NCBI GenBank assembly: GCA_937891445.1
Contig: CALAFV010000527.1
Span: 1 to 8,848 of the forward strand
DNA: 8,848 bases
Origin: an uncultured Phycisphaerales bacterium
GTDB lineage: Bacteria; Planctomycetota; Phycisphaerae; Phycisphaerales; UBA1924
Reading direction: 5' to 3'
Shown: positions 1 to 6,754 of the stretch, in pieces
Position numbering within the stretch: the stretch's first letter is position 1
Layout of the letters: each line of letters starts with the position of its first letter
The notes under the pieces: generated by a model
Databases searched by the model: none
What the model was told of the DNA's origin: nothing
Seen by the model: the letters and a program-made list of their open reading frames with translations, nothing else
Position numbers and translations under genes: made by a program

Positions 1-1110
1 GGCGACGGCCCGCCAAGCCTCGCCGAACTGGCCGCGCGCGTCGGCGGGGCGGAGGGGGGCGGGCTGGGTGGCTCCATCGCGATGGCCCGCTGGCTGGGGG
101 ACCATCTCGGCGCCGAGGCGGCCGGGAAGGACCTGCGATTCCTGCCGCTGATCGCCCCGGGGCAGCGGGCCGCGGCGATCCTCGTGCACGACCGCATGCT
201 GGGGGACAGCGCCGCCGACGAGCGCCAACTCGGGGCCCTGATCGCCTCGTGGGCCGCCGCCATCGCCGCCGCCAGCGACACGGAACGCATCGCCTCCCTC
301 GGCGAGCAACTCGCCCACGCCAACCGCGTGCTCCAGGAAACCCAGCGGAAACTCGCGGAGGTCGAGTCCATGGCGCGGCTGGGCGAACTGACCGCCGGCG
401 CCGCCCACGAGATGAACAACCCCCTGGCGGTGATCAGCGGTCGGGCCCAGACCCTCGCGGCGACCACGCGCGACGACACGACGCGGTCCGCCGCCGACGC
501 CATCGTCACCGCGGCCCAGCGGCTCACCGACCTGATCACGCGCCTCCACGCCATCGCCGCCCCGCCCAAGCCCAAGCGGACGACCGTCAGTGTGCAGGAC
601 ATGCTCGCGGCGGTCGTGCGCCAGGCCAAGGAGCGGACCGCCGGCCGCGCGCCGCGGGCGGCATTGCCGGCGGTGAAGGTCGTCGTTACGGCCCCGGTGC
701 CCCCAGCGCGGCTGGACCGCGACATGATCGGCCGCGCGGTGCTCGAACTGATCGTCAACGCGCTGGAGTGCGGCATGCGCGACGGGATGGGCGCGGCCGA
801 GGGCGTCGAGGTCCGAGTCGGGCCGGAAATGGGGGAGGACGGCGAGGAACTCGTCATCGCCGTCCGCGACGCCGGCCCGGGGATGGACGAGCGCACCCTG
901 CGGCACGCCTTCGATCCGTTCTTCAGCAGCAAGCCCGCGGGCCGGCAGGCCGGCCTCGGGCTCCCGACCGCGCGCCGGCTCGTCGAGTCCCACGGCGGAA
1001 CGCTGGAACTGCGCTCCGAACCGGGCCGCGGCACCACCGCCACGATCCGCCTCCCGGCGTGGCGGAGCGATTTGTCCCAGGTCGACACGCCCACCGCCCG
1101 CGCCGCGTGA
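1..1110 (+). CDS. Sensor histidine kinase, C-terminal part (5' end outside window)
   Basis: Cytoplasmic-type two-component histidine kinase that would autophosphorylate on a histidine and pass the phosphate to a response regulator. The frame is open from base 1, so the ATG at 82 is probably internal. Residues are counted from base 1. Residues 1-90 resemble the end of a GAF-like sensory domain (core around 46-63), followed by a short helical linker at about 95-120. The HisKA H-box has the phospho-acceptor His136 in AAHEMNNPL. The HATPase_c domain follows, with the N-box Asn253 (LIVNALE), G1 box DAGPG at 290-294, F-box FDPFF from 304 and G2 box GLGL at 318-321. All catalytic motifs look intact. 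There is no receiver domain after the kinase and no membrane segment in the visible part. Family and activity are secure; the stimulus and the N-terminal domains (HDOD, PAS or more GAF are possible) cannot be seen. Confidence 0.92.
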   Translation, partial: GDGPPSLAELAARVGGAEGGGLGGSIAMARWLGDHLGAEAAGKDLRFLPLIAPGQRAAAILVHDRMLGDSAADERQLGALIASWAAAIAAASDTERIASLGEQLAHANRVLQETQRKLAEVESMARLGELTAGAAHEMNNPLAVISGRAQTLAATTRDDTTRSAADAIVTAAQRLTDLITRLHAIAAPPKPKRTTVSVQDMLAAVVRQAKERTAGRAPRAALPAVKVVVTAPVPPARLDRDMIGRAVLELIVNALECGMRDGMGAAEGVEVRVGPEMGEDGEELVIAVRDAGPGMDERTLRHAFDPFFSSKPAGRQAGLGLPTARRLVESHGGTLELRSEPGRGTTATIRLPAWRSDLSQVDTPTARAA

Positions 1111-1323
1111 GCGTGGCCCGGCATCGCCGGCGCACGCGCAGCACCTCCTCATTCACGCGGTCGCAGCCCCGAAGTTCTCGGCCCGTGTCCGCTTGTTCAG
1201 CCTGGACGGTCTGTGCGGGACTCGCCGCGGAGGGGACGGCGCTGGGCTCGGCGCGGACGCGACCGGCGCGCCGGCTCGCCCGATCTTCCTCGTGCAGCAG
1301 TCCTCAGCACAGCGGGAGAGCGG
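1111..1323. other. Intergenic gap between kinase and GAF genes
   Basis: This 213-base stretch carries no convincing gene and no convincing -35/-10 pair. It contains a perfect 12-base palindrome, CCGGCGCGCCGG, at 1263-1274; in DNA this GC-rich it may be chance. The reading frame of the GAF gene is open back to an ATG at 1213, but that 37-residue extension is arginine-rich and lacks a ribosome binding site, so it is treated as non-coding. Confidence 0.5.
1314..1320 (+). promoter_or_regulatory. Ribosome binding site of the GAF gene
   Basis: GGGAGAG lies 3 bases before the ATG at 1324, with the GGAG core 5 bases away. It decides between this start and the in-frame ATG at 1213, which has no such site and would add an arginine-rich leader unlike any GAF domain. 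Confidence 0.6.
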
Positions 1324-1893
1324 ATGAACCCGACCACGATCGTCACCGAGTTCGGCGGCCTGATCCGGCAGGAGCTGGACATCGAGGCCCTTCTGCGGAC
1401 GACGCTCGAGTTCGTCCTCAGCCGCTGCGGCCCGACCAACGCCGCCGTCTTCCTGCCCACCACCAGCGGGGATTACTCCCTCGGGGCCTACGTCAACTAC
1501 GACTGCCCGAAGGAGACGGTGGACGTCCTCCTGGACCACCTGGCCAACACCGTCGCCCCCAAACTGGCGGACAAGGTCGGCGTGCTCCACTGCAAGGACC
1601 GCGACGCCCTGATCCGTTCCCTCGGCGAGGACGCGGCGTGGATCGGCGAGTCTTGCGTCGTTGGGTTCTCCTGCCGCCAGGAGGGGGAGGCCCTGGCCGT
1701 CTTCCTGCTCTTCCGCGACCGGCTGACCGGTTACACCGGGCCGATCGTCGAACAACTGCGGATCATCGGCGACCTCTTCGCCCAGCAACTGGCCCGCGTC
1801 ATCCGCATCCACCACCGCCACCTCCCCAAGGACAAGTGGGGGGCCATCGGCGACCCCGAGGAAGAGGGGCCGGACTTCGGGCTGGCGGCCTGA
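1324..1893 (+). CDS. Stand-alone GAF-domain protein
   Basis: Soluble 189-residue protein that is almost entirely one GAF-type sensory domain. It opens with an amphipathic helix (about 1-33, including DIEALLRTTLEFVLSR). The alternating strand/helix body follows, with strands near AAVFLP (40-45) and VVGFSCR (112-118), and AVFLLFRDRLTGYT (125-138), the motif typical of GAF strands before the last helix. It ends in a charged tail (EEEGPDFG). There is no kinase, cyclase or DNA-binding output. The five cysteines (35, 61, 90, 111, 117) and the HHRH cluster (163-166) could bind a metal or sense redox state, but this is only a possibility. It lies 213 bases after a histidine kinase on the same strand, so it may be an accessory sensor for that kinase. 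The start at 1324 is supported by its ribosome binding site. The ligand is unknown. Confidence 0.85.
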   Translation: MNPTTIVTEFGGLIRQELDIEALLRTTLEFVLSRCGPTNAAVFLPTTSGDYSLGAYVNYDCPKETVDVLLDHLANTVAPKLADKVGVLHCKDRDALIRSLGEDAAWIGESCVVGFSCRQEGEALAVFLLFRDRLTGYTGPIVEQLRIIGDLFAQQLARVIRIHHRHLPKDKWGAIGDPEEEGPDFGLAA

Positions 1894-1895
1894 CC

Positions 1896-1912
1896 GGATC
1901 GCGTTCCGATCC
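1896..1912 (+). terminator. Possible hairpin terminator after the GAF gene
   Basis: A perfect 6-bp stem, GGATCG / CGATCC, with a 5-base loop (CGTTC) starts two bases after the TGA stop. No run of T follows, so intrinsic termination would be weak; it could be an RNA-stabilising 3' hairpin or chance. Confidence 0.35.
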
Positions 1913-1955
1913 CCTGCGACCACAGGCGCAGCGTCCCCCGGGTCGGCCCGCCGCT

Positions 1956-2036
1956 CCTGGCGAGCGGCCACGGCCTTGATGTGCGCTCCGCGCCGGATGT
2001 CCAGCCTCGCCAGGTCCCTCGCTGACGCTCGCGACC
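1956..2036. repeat. Inverted repeat and possible dispersed repeat motif
   Basis: CCTGGCGAG at 1956-1964 is exactly repeated in inverse as CTCGCCAGG at 2006-2014, with 41 bases between. The second arm runs into GGTCCCTCGCTGACGCTCG (2013-2031). This resembles the CCCTCGCT-nACGCTCGGG class of short dispersed repeats I recall from planctomycete genomes; that is recall, not a search. The stretch lies between the GAF gene and the promoter of the NfeD gene and holds no reading frame with a ribosome binding site. Confidence 0.3.
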
Positions 2037-2088
2037 CGCAAATCCAAGGCTCCGTTTCCGAAGAAGCCCCTGAGCGGCGGCTGGATTG

Positions 2089-2097
2089 TGTTACACT
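2089..2097 (+). promoter_or_regulatory. Putative extended -10 promoter of the NfeD-flotillin unit
   Basis: TGTTACACT reads as TGn followed by TACACT, an extended -10 element for a vegetative sigma factor. No good -35 hexamer is found 16-18 bases upstream, as is usual for extended -10 promoters. Transcription would start near 2104, leaving a leader of about 24 bases before the ATG at 2128. Confidence 0.4.
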
Positions 2098-2127
2098 GGC
2101 CGCCGCAAGGGATGCGGAGCGGAAGCC

Positions 2128-2694
2128 ATGTGGGACACCCTTTTCGCCGATGGGGCGGCGTGGTTCTCGGTGCCGGCGATCGCCGGGACGGCTGTCTTCC
2201 TGCTCAAGATCACCTTCATGATGATCGGCGTGGATGACGCCGACATCGGCTCGGACCCGATCGACGTCCACCACGGCGACGCCACCGACGCCTTCAAGAT
2301 CCTCTCCATCCAGTCCATCGCGGCCTTCTGCATGGGCTTCGGGTGGGGGGGCGTCGCGGCCCTGCACGGGCTCCACTGGTCGTGGCCGACGAGCGTCGCC
2401 GCGGGGATCGGCTGCGGCCTGATCCTCATGTACGTGCTCGCCCTGGGGCTCAAGGGGATGCACGACATGCAGTCGTCGGGCAACGTGACCCTCGACATGG
2501 TCAACGGCGCTCAGGGCCGCGTGTACATCAGCGTGCCAGAGGATGGCCGCGGCCGTGGCCAGGTGCGCCTGGTGGTCGGGACAACAGAGAAGATCGTGCA
2601 GGCCGTCAGCGCCGACGGGCCGCTGCCGACCGGCACCGCCGTGCGTGTCACGGCCGTCAACGAGGACAACACGGTGACCGTCGTCCGGGCCTGA
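2128..2694 (+). CDS. NfeD-type membrane protein with C-terminal OB-fold (short, protease-less form)
   Basis: Integral membrane protein of 188 residues, of the short NfeD type that accompanies flotillins (as YuaF does in Bacillus or YqiJ in E. coli). Three hydrophobic segments are visible, at about 12-34, 58-79 and 88-107. The loop between the first two is acidic (VDDADIGSDPIDVHHGDATD). A soluble OB-fold-like domain fills 118-188 (NGAQGRVYISVP, the GRGRGQV turn, TGTAVRVTAV, TVTVVRA). The ClpP-like serine protease region of long NfeD proteins is absent. ATG 2128 is preceded by GGAG at 2116-2119 with an 8-base spacer; a TTG at 2086 in the same frame falls upstream of the promoter and is rejected. 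The flotillin gene follows 102 bases downstream on the same strand. NfeD family proteins are thought to act with flotillins in organising membrane microdomains; the specific role here is inferred from that. Confidence 0.82.
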   Translation: MWDTLFADGAAWFSVPAIAGTAVFLLKITFMMIGVDDADIGSDPIDVHHGDATDAFKILSIQSIAAFCMGFGWGGVAALHGLHWSWPTSVAAGIGCGLILMYVLALGLKGMHDMQSSGNVTLDMVNGAQGRVYISVPEDGRGRGQVRLVVGTTEKIVQAVSADGPLPTGTAVRVTAVNEDNTVTVVRA

Positions 2695-2728
2695 GCCCCG
2701 TGCCGGCGGCCTGATGTGATGTGATGGC

Positions 2729-2749
2729 CCGGGGCCGGATTGGCCCCGG
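2729..2749 (+). other. Intergenic hairpin between NfeD and flotillin genes
   Basis: CCGGGGCC (2729-2736) and GGCCCCGG (2742-2749) form a perfect 8-bp stem around the loop GGATT. No T-run follows, so full termination is unlikely; an attenuator or mRNA-processing/stability hairpin would fit the space between two co-transcribed genes. Just before it, TGATG is repeated three times in tandem (2712-2726). Confidence 0.4.
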
Positions 2750-2780
2750 CCGCAGAAGAGCAGGGTTCGCGCCCCGGTGG

Positions 2781-2788
2781 GGAGGAGG
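2781..2788 (+). promoter_or_regulatory. Strong ribosome binding site of the flotillin gene
   Basis: GGAGGAGG sits 8 bases before the ATG at 2797. This near-perfect site fixes the start and rules out the in-frame TTG at 2740, which lies inside the intergenic hairpin. Confidence 0.75.
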
Positions 2789-2796
2789 CCAACGAC

Positions 2797-4464
2797 ATGA
2801 CGACCACGACCGCAACGACCATGATGATGCACGCCGCCACGTTCGCGCAGAGCAGCGACGGCGGCAGCGGTTGGTTCCTCATCCTGCCGATCGGCGCCCT
2901 GCTGCTCCTGCTGCTGTTCCTGGCGATCTTCTTCGTCCAGCGCTACCGCCGCTGCCCCAGCAACCGCGTGCTGGTCGTCTACGGCAAGGTGGGGTCCAAC
3001 AAGGCCGCCAAGTGCTTCCACGGCGGCGGCACCTTCGTCTGGCCGCTGATCCAGGACTACGCCTACATGTCCCTGGAGCCGCTGGTCATCGACATCCCCC
3101 TGGAGGGGGCGCTGTCGCTCAACAACATCCGCGTGAATGTCCCCGCGACGTTCACCGTCGCGATCTCGACCGACCCGGTTCTCATGAACAACGCGGCGGT
3201 GCGCCTGCTGCCGCTCAGCTCCCAGCAGATCCGCGAACTGGCCCAGGACATCATCCTCGGCCAGTTGCGCCTGGTCATCGCGACCCTCACGATCGAGGAG
3301 ATCAACAAGGATCGCGAGAAGTTCATGACGCTGATCAACGAGAACGTCGAGCAGGAGATCAACAAGATCGGCCTGCAGTTGATCAACGTGAACATCCGCG
3401 ACATCACGGACGAGTCCGGCTACATCCAGGCGATCGGCAAGCGGGCCGCGGCCGAGGCGATCAACCGCGCCAAGGTCGAGGTCGCCCAGCAGGACCGCGA
3501 GGGCGCGACCGGCGAGGCGATCGCCGTCCGCGAGAAGACGATCAACGTCGCCCGCGAGTCCGCCCAGGCCGTCGAGGGGCAGAAGCAGGCCGAGCAGCGC
3601 CAGCGCGTCGCCGTGGCCGCCCTCGAAACCGAGGCCGTCAAGGGCGAGATGCAGGCCAAGCGCGACCGCGAGATCACCATCGCCCAGCGCGAGGCCGAGA
3701 CCGCCGCGGCCCGGGCCCTGGCCCAGCAGGAGCAGCGCATCCGCATCGCGGAGGCCGAGGCCAACGCCACCATCGGCGAGAATCAGTCCAAGGCCCAGAT
3801 CGCCGAGGCCAACGCCAAACTCGGCGAGGTCCAGGCCGAGAGCCGGCGCCGGGCTCAGGTCGCCGCGGCCAAGGCCGCCGAGGCCATCCTCATCGCCGAG
3901 CGCGAGCAGGAACTGGCGCGCCTCGCCAAGGAGCAGGTCGTCCCGCAGGAGATCGAGAAGAAGCGCATCGAGATCGCCGCGGCCGCCGAGGCCGAGAAGC
4001 GCCGCATCGAGGCCCAGGGCGAGGCCGACGCCATCCTCGCCAAGTACCGCGCCGAGGCCGAAGGCACGCAGGCCGTGCTCGAGGCCAAGGCCGAGGGCTA
4101 CCGCCGCCTCATCGAGGCCTGCGGCTCCAACCCCCAGGTCGGCCCCACGCTGCTGCTCATCGAGCAACTCCCCCAACTCGTCGCCGAGCAGGTCAAGGCG
4201 ATCAGCAACCTCAAGATCGACAAGATCACCGTCTGGGACACGGGCACCAACGCGGCCGGCCGCAACGCCACCAGCGACTTCCTCAGCGGGCTTATCGGCG
4301 CGCTGCCGCGCCTGCACGAACTGGCGCAGCAGGCCGGGATCGAACTCCCGTCGGCGCTGGGCAAGGTCAACCGCAACGCCGCCCCGGATGCGCCCGTGAC
4401 CGTCGAGCACAACGGGCAATCGGCGCCCTCAACTGAGGACGGGACCTCGCCGCGGCGGACCTAG
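2797..4464 (+). CDS. Flotillin (SPFH-domain membrane scaffold protein)
   Basis: Scaffold protein of 555 residues that forms oligomers at membrane microdomains. After a threonine/methionine-rich leader comes one transmembrane helix (about 25-47), then RYRRCPSNRVLVVYGKVG, a typical opening of the SPFH domain (about 50-225; NIRVNVPATFTVAIS and the segment ending INVNIRDITDESGY at 195-209 are family hallmarks). A long Glu/Ala/Arg-rich coiled coil follows (about 215-435), full of the EA-type repeats that name the family. The C-terminal flotillin region has QVGPTLLLIEQLPQLV, KITVWDTG (476-483) and the helical DFLSGLIGALPRLHELAQQAGIELP region, ending in a disordered Pro/Ser/Thr tail. Length and domain order match flotillins of the FloT/YqiK type. 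The NfeD gene lies directly upstream, the usual operon partner. No truncation or missing element is seen. Family assignment is near certain; the cellular process it serves is not shown by the sequence. Confidence 0.95.
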   Translation: MTTTTATTMMMHAATFAQSSDGGSGWFLILPIGALLLLLLFLAIFFVQRYRRCPSNRVLVVYGKVGSNKAAKCFHGGGTFVWPLIQDYAYMSLEPLVIDIPLEGALSLNNIRVNVPATFTVAISTDPVLMNNAAVRLLPLSSQQIRELAQDIILGQLRLVIATLTIEEINKDREKFMTLINENVEQEINKIGLQLINVNIRDITDESGYIQAIGKRAAAEAINRAKVEVAQQDREGATGEAIAVREKTINVARESAQAVEGQKQAEQRQRVAVAALETEAVKGEMQAKRDREITIAQREAETAAARALAQQEQRIRIAEAEANATIGENQSKAQIAEANAKLGEVQAESRRRAQVAAAKAAEAILIAEREQELARLAKEQVVPQEIEKKRIEIAAAAEAEKRRIEAQGEADAILAKYRAEAEGTQAVLEAKAEGYRRLIEACGSNPQVGPTLLLIEQLPQLVAEQVKAISNLKIDKITVWDTGTNAAGRNATSDFLSGLIGALPRLHELAQQAGIELPSALGKVNRNAAPDAPVTVEHNGQSAPSTEDGTSPRRT

Positions 4465-4478
4465 ACCAGGACAGATCT

Positions 4479-4587
4479 CACCACAGAGACACAGACAAAC
4501 ACACAGAGCGGGCTGGAGGAGCCGATCCCAAGGTCGCCCTTCCAGCCCATTTTGTTCTTCCTCTGGGCTCTCTGTGCCTCTGTGATG
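4479..4587. repeat. Large imperfect inverted repeat (CACAGAG type)
   Basis: The left arm starts CACCACAGAGACACAGA (4479-4495) and ends GGGCTGGA (4510-4517). The right arm starts TCCAGCCC (4541-4548) and ends CTCTGTGCCTCTGTGATG (4570-4587). The outer 17 bases pair with only three mismatches and the inner 8 pair perfectly, with an unpaired A/C-rich versus T/C-rich middle and a 23-base loop. The base use (long purine-free and A/C-rich runs) is unlike the flanking genes. It starts 14 bases after the flotillin stop and ends 70 bases before the amidohydrolase start. It could serve as a bidirectional hairpin terminator or be a small non-autonomous repeat element. Similar CACAGAGGCACAGAG repeats occur between genes in many environmental bacteria, as I recall. 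Confidence 0.7.
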
Positions 4588-4644
4588 AAGCCAAGAGGTG
4601 AAAACGGCCCGGTCCGGACACAAACTACACTCCGAAGCACAAAC

Positions 4645-4649
4645 AGGAG
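4645..4649 (+). promoter_or_regulatory. Ribosome binding site of the amidohydrolase gene
   Basis: AGGAG lies 8 bases before the GTG at 4658. It selects this start over the in-frame GTG at 4598, which would place 20 polar residues ahead of the signal peptide. A TACACT hexamer at 4626-4631 matches the -10 proposed for the NfeD gene, but it has no clear -35. Confidence 0.65.
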
Positions 4650-4657
4650 CCCAGACC

Positions 4658-6712
4658 GTGCGCCCCCTTCTCGCTGCCGCCGCCTCGCTCGCGTTCCTGT
4701 CCCCAGTCTTTGCCGAGCCGCCGCCGCGCGCTTCGGCGGTCATCCGCAACGTGACCATCATCGACGTCGAGGCCGGCCGCGCCCTGCCGCCGACGGACGT
4801 CTATCTCAGCGACGGGCGCATCACCGCCATCGGCCAGCCGCCAGCGGACGAGCCTGCGGCGACGATCGACGGCGCCGGGTTGTTCCTCATCCCCGGCCTC
4901 TTCGACGCGCACGTCCACTACGTTCATCCCGAGACTTATGGCCCGCTGATGATCGCCAACGGCGTTACGTTCGTGCGCGACCTCGGCGGCTTCACCGAAC
5001 CAACGATCGCGCTCCGCGACCAACTCAACCGCGGCGAGATCCTCGGCCCGCGCATGATCTGCACCGGCGCGATCATCGACGGCAAGGAGCCGATCTGGCC
5101 CTTCTCCGAGGAGTGCGCCACCCCCGAGCAGGCCCGCGAAGCGGTCCGCAGACTCAAGGACGCGGGCGTGGACCAGATCAAGGTCTACAGCAAACTCCAG
5201 CCCGACGTCTACCGCGCCGCGATCGACGAGACCCACAAACTTGGACTCAAGGCCGTGGGCCACATCCCGATGGCCTGCACGGTGGACGACGCGGTCGCCG
5301 CCGGGCAGGACTGCGTCGAGCACCTCTCCCGCTTCGAGACGATCGTCACCAAACTCCTCCCCGACGCGGCCGACACCCGCGCCCGCGGCACATGGGGCGA
5401 ACTGCGGGCCTTCGCCCACCTGGACCGGGTTGACCCCGACGCGCTGCGAAAGCACCTGGAGGCCGTCGCCGCCGCCGGCGTCGTCCAGTGCCCCACGATC
5501 GTGGTCCTCGCCGGGATCGGCTCCATGGCCGACGGCGGGGCGGGCGGCGAGGGCGCGAACCCCGCCGAGCACCCGCTGCTCAAGTACACCCCCACCGACC
5601 TGCGGAGTTTCTGGGAGACCGCCTCGTACAAGAACTGGGCCGAGCAGGCCGCGATGGTGGTCGCCCCGATGCAGCGCCTCACGCGCGGGCTGCACGACGC
5701 CGGCGCCACCCTCATGATCGGCACCGACCTGGCCAACGCCTACGTCTTCGCCGGCTTCTCCGTGCACCGCGAGATGGAACTGTGGGCCGAGGCCGGCATC
5801 CCCGCCCCGGACATCCTCCGCGCCGCGACGATCACGCCCGCGCGCTTCTGCGGCGTGGACGCCGACTACGGCTCGGTCGCCCCCGGCAAGGCCGCGAGCC
5901 TCGTGCTGCTGGAGGCCAACCCGCTCGAGGACATCCGCAACTGCGCGAAGATCCGCGAGGTCTTCCTCGACGGCCGTCGCTTCGACCGCGCCGCGCTTGA
6001 TGCCCTCCTCGCCGGCGTCGAGAAGCAGGTCGCCGACGCCGCTTCGTCGGCCGGCACCGTTGTCAAACTCGAACTTCCCGGCGAGGTCGTCGCCCGCGGC
6101 TCGTTCGTCGCCAAGTTCGGCCCTTACGACGCCGGCGGCGAGGAGTTCCTGATCACCCGTACCGCCGACGGCTATCACCTCATGGCCCACAACAAGCCCA
6201 GCGGCGGCTTCCAGAAGCCCTCGGTGATCACCATCCACGCCGGCCCCGACTTCGTGATCCGCTCCTGCGAGTTCAAGGAACTCACCGACCCTCCCACCGG
6301 CGCGACCTACACCATCGAGGGCAATACCTTCACCGCCACGCCCACCAAGGGCCAGCCGCAGACGCTCGAGGCCCCGCCGGGCTCCATGTTCACCACGGTC
6401 TCCTACGCCACGGACTTCTTCCTCCTGGGCGCAATGGCTCTGGAGCCGGGCCAGTCCACCACCTTCACAACCGTCGGTTTCGGCTTCGCCCAGCCTGCCT
6501 GGAGGATGGGCACGGCCGAAGCGGAACTGACCCGCCACGACGATGTGGAGATCGAGCACGCCGGGGCCAAGGTCACCGCTCGCCGCTACACCAGCGTCAC
6601 CAAGACCCCCATGGGCCCCTTCCGGGGCGAGACGTTCACCGACGCCCAGGGCGTCCCCCTCAAGTCCTCGCTGACGATGCCCTTCGGGACGGTGACGATG
6701 GAGCGGAAGTAA
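4658..6712 (+). CDS. Secreted metal-dependent amidohydrolase with unrecognised C-terminal domain
   Basis: Protein of 684 residues starting at GTG. Residues 1-19 form a signal peptide (RPLLAAAASLAFLSPVFA, cleavage before EPPP), so it acts outside the cytoplasm. Residues about 25-465 are an amidohydrolase of the imidazolonepropionase-like group (which includes secreted Xaa-Lys/Arg dipeptidases), with a beta-sandwich start (VIRNVTIIDV), the FDAHVHY motif (His85, His87), probable carboxylated Lys175 (QIKVYSK), His202 (GHIP), His222 (VEHLSR) and Asp357 (GTDLAN). All expected metal ligands are present. It closes with the usual GSVAPGKAASLVLLEANPL segment. Residues about 466-684 are extra: a probably beta-rich region (LPGEVVARGSF, EFLITRTADGYHLMAHNK, later ARRYTSV and LTMPFGTVTMERK) that I cannot assign. 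The substrate is unknown; a cyclic amide or dipeptide is likely from the family. It stands alone on its strand between the inverted repeat and convergent genes. Confidence 0.88.
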   Translation: MRPLLAAAASLAFLSPVFAEPPPRASAVIRNVTIIDVEAGRALPPTDVYLSDGRITAIGQPPADEPAATIDGAGLFLIPGLFDAHVHYVHPETYGPLMIANGVTFVRDLGGFTEPTIALRDQLNRGEILGPRMICTGAIIDGKEPIWPFSEECATPEQAREAVRRLKDAGVDQIKVYSKLQPDVYRAAIDETHKLGLKAVGHIPMACTVDDAVAAGQDCVEHLSRFETIVTKLLPDAADTRARGTWGELRAFAHLDRVDPDALRKHLEAVAAAGVVQCPTIVVLAGIGSMADGGAGGEGANPAEHPLLKYTPTDLRSFWETASYKNWAEQAAMVVAPMQRLTRGLHDAGATLMIGTDLANAYVFAGFSVHREMELWAEAGIPAPDILRAATITPARFCGVDADYGSVAPGKAASLVLLEANPLEDIRNCAKIREVFLDGRRFDRAALDALLAGVEKQVADAASSAGTVVKLELPGEVVARGSFVAKFGPYDAGGEEFLITRTADGYHLMAHNKPSGGFQKPSVITIHAGPDFVIRSCEFKELTDPPTGATYTIEGNTFTATPTKGQPQTLEAPPGSMFTTVSYATDFFLLGAMALEPGQSTTFTTVGFGFAQPAWRMGTAEAELTRHDDVEIEHAGAKVTARRYTSVTKTPMGPFRGETFTDAQGVPLKSSLTMPFGTVTMERK

Positions 6713-6713
6713 A

Positions 6714-6731
6714 CCGCCGACGCCGCGGCGG
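6714..6731. terminator. Possible hairpin between convergent genes
   Basis: CCGCCG (6714-6719) and CGGCGG (6726-6731) can form a 6-bp GC stem with a 6-base loop in the 42-base gap between the amidohydrolase stop and the end of the minus-strand DUF6265 gene. No T-run is present on either side, so the call is weak. Confidence 0.3.
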
Positions 6732-6754
6732 CCATCATCGCGCTGCACGTATCC

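Noticed and set aside
46..68. G-quadruplex-like G-runs at the window start
   Set aside because: They lie in the coding frame and encode a glycine-rich linker (GGAEGGGLGG) of the kinase; in DNA this GC-rich such runs arise readily.
249..1979. A 576-codon plus-strand frame overlapping the kinase and GAF genes
   Set aside because: It is Arg/Pro-rich shadow sequence in another frame of two well-supported genes.
3420..4120. Repetitive GAGGCC-rich DNA in the flotillin gene as a tandem repeat or recombination site
   Set aside because: The repetition comes from the Glu-Ala repeats of the coiled coil, with no exact repeat unit.
1153..4419. A 1088-codon open frame on the minus strand, antisense to the GAF, NfeD and flotillin genes
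   Set aside because: The translation is low-complexity (Leu/Gly/Asp/Arg-rich) with no domain, and it crosses three real genes and their spacers. It follows from GC-rich codon use, notably the GAG/GCC repeats of the flotillin coiled coil.
2721..4436. A 571-codon plus-strand frame overlapping the flotillin gene
   Set aside because: It is Arg/Gly-rich with no ribosome binding site and runs out of frame through the flotillin gene, whose protein matches its family along its full length.
4598..4657. Longer N-terminus of the amidohydrolase from GTG 4598
   Set aside because: It would put 20 polar residues before a clear signal peptide and has no good ribosome binding site; GTG 4658 has AGGAG at an 8-base spacing.
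4625..6748. A 707-codon open frame on the minus strand, antisense to the amidohydrolase
   Set aside because: The protein is Gly/Asp/Arg-rich without recognisable motifs, while the plus strand encodes a complete enzyme with all its metal ligands.
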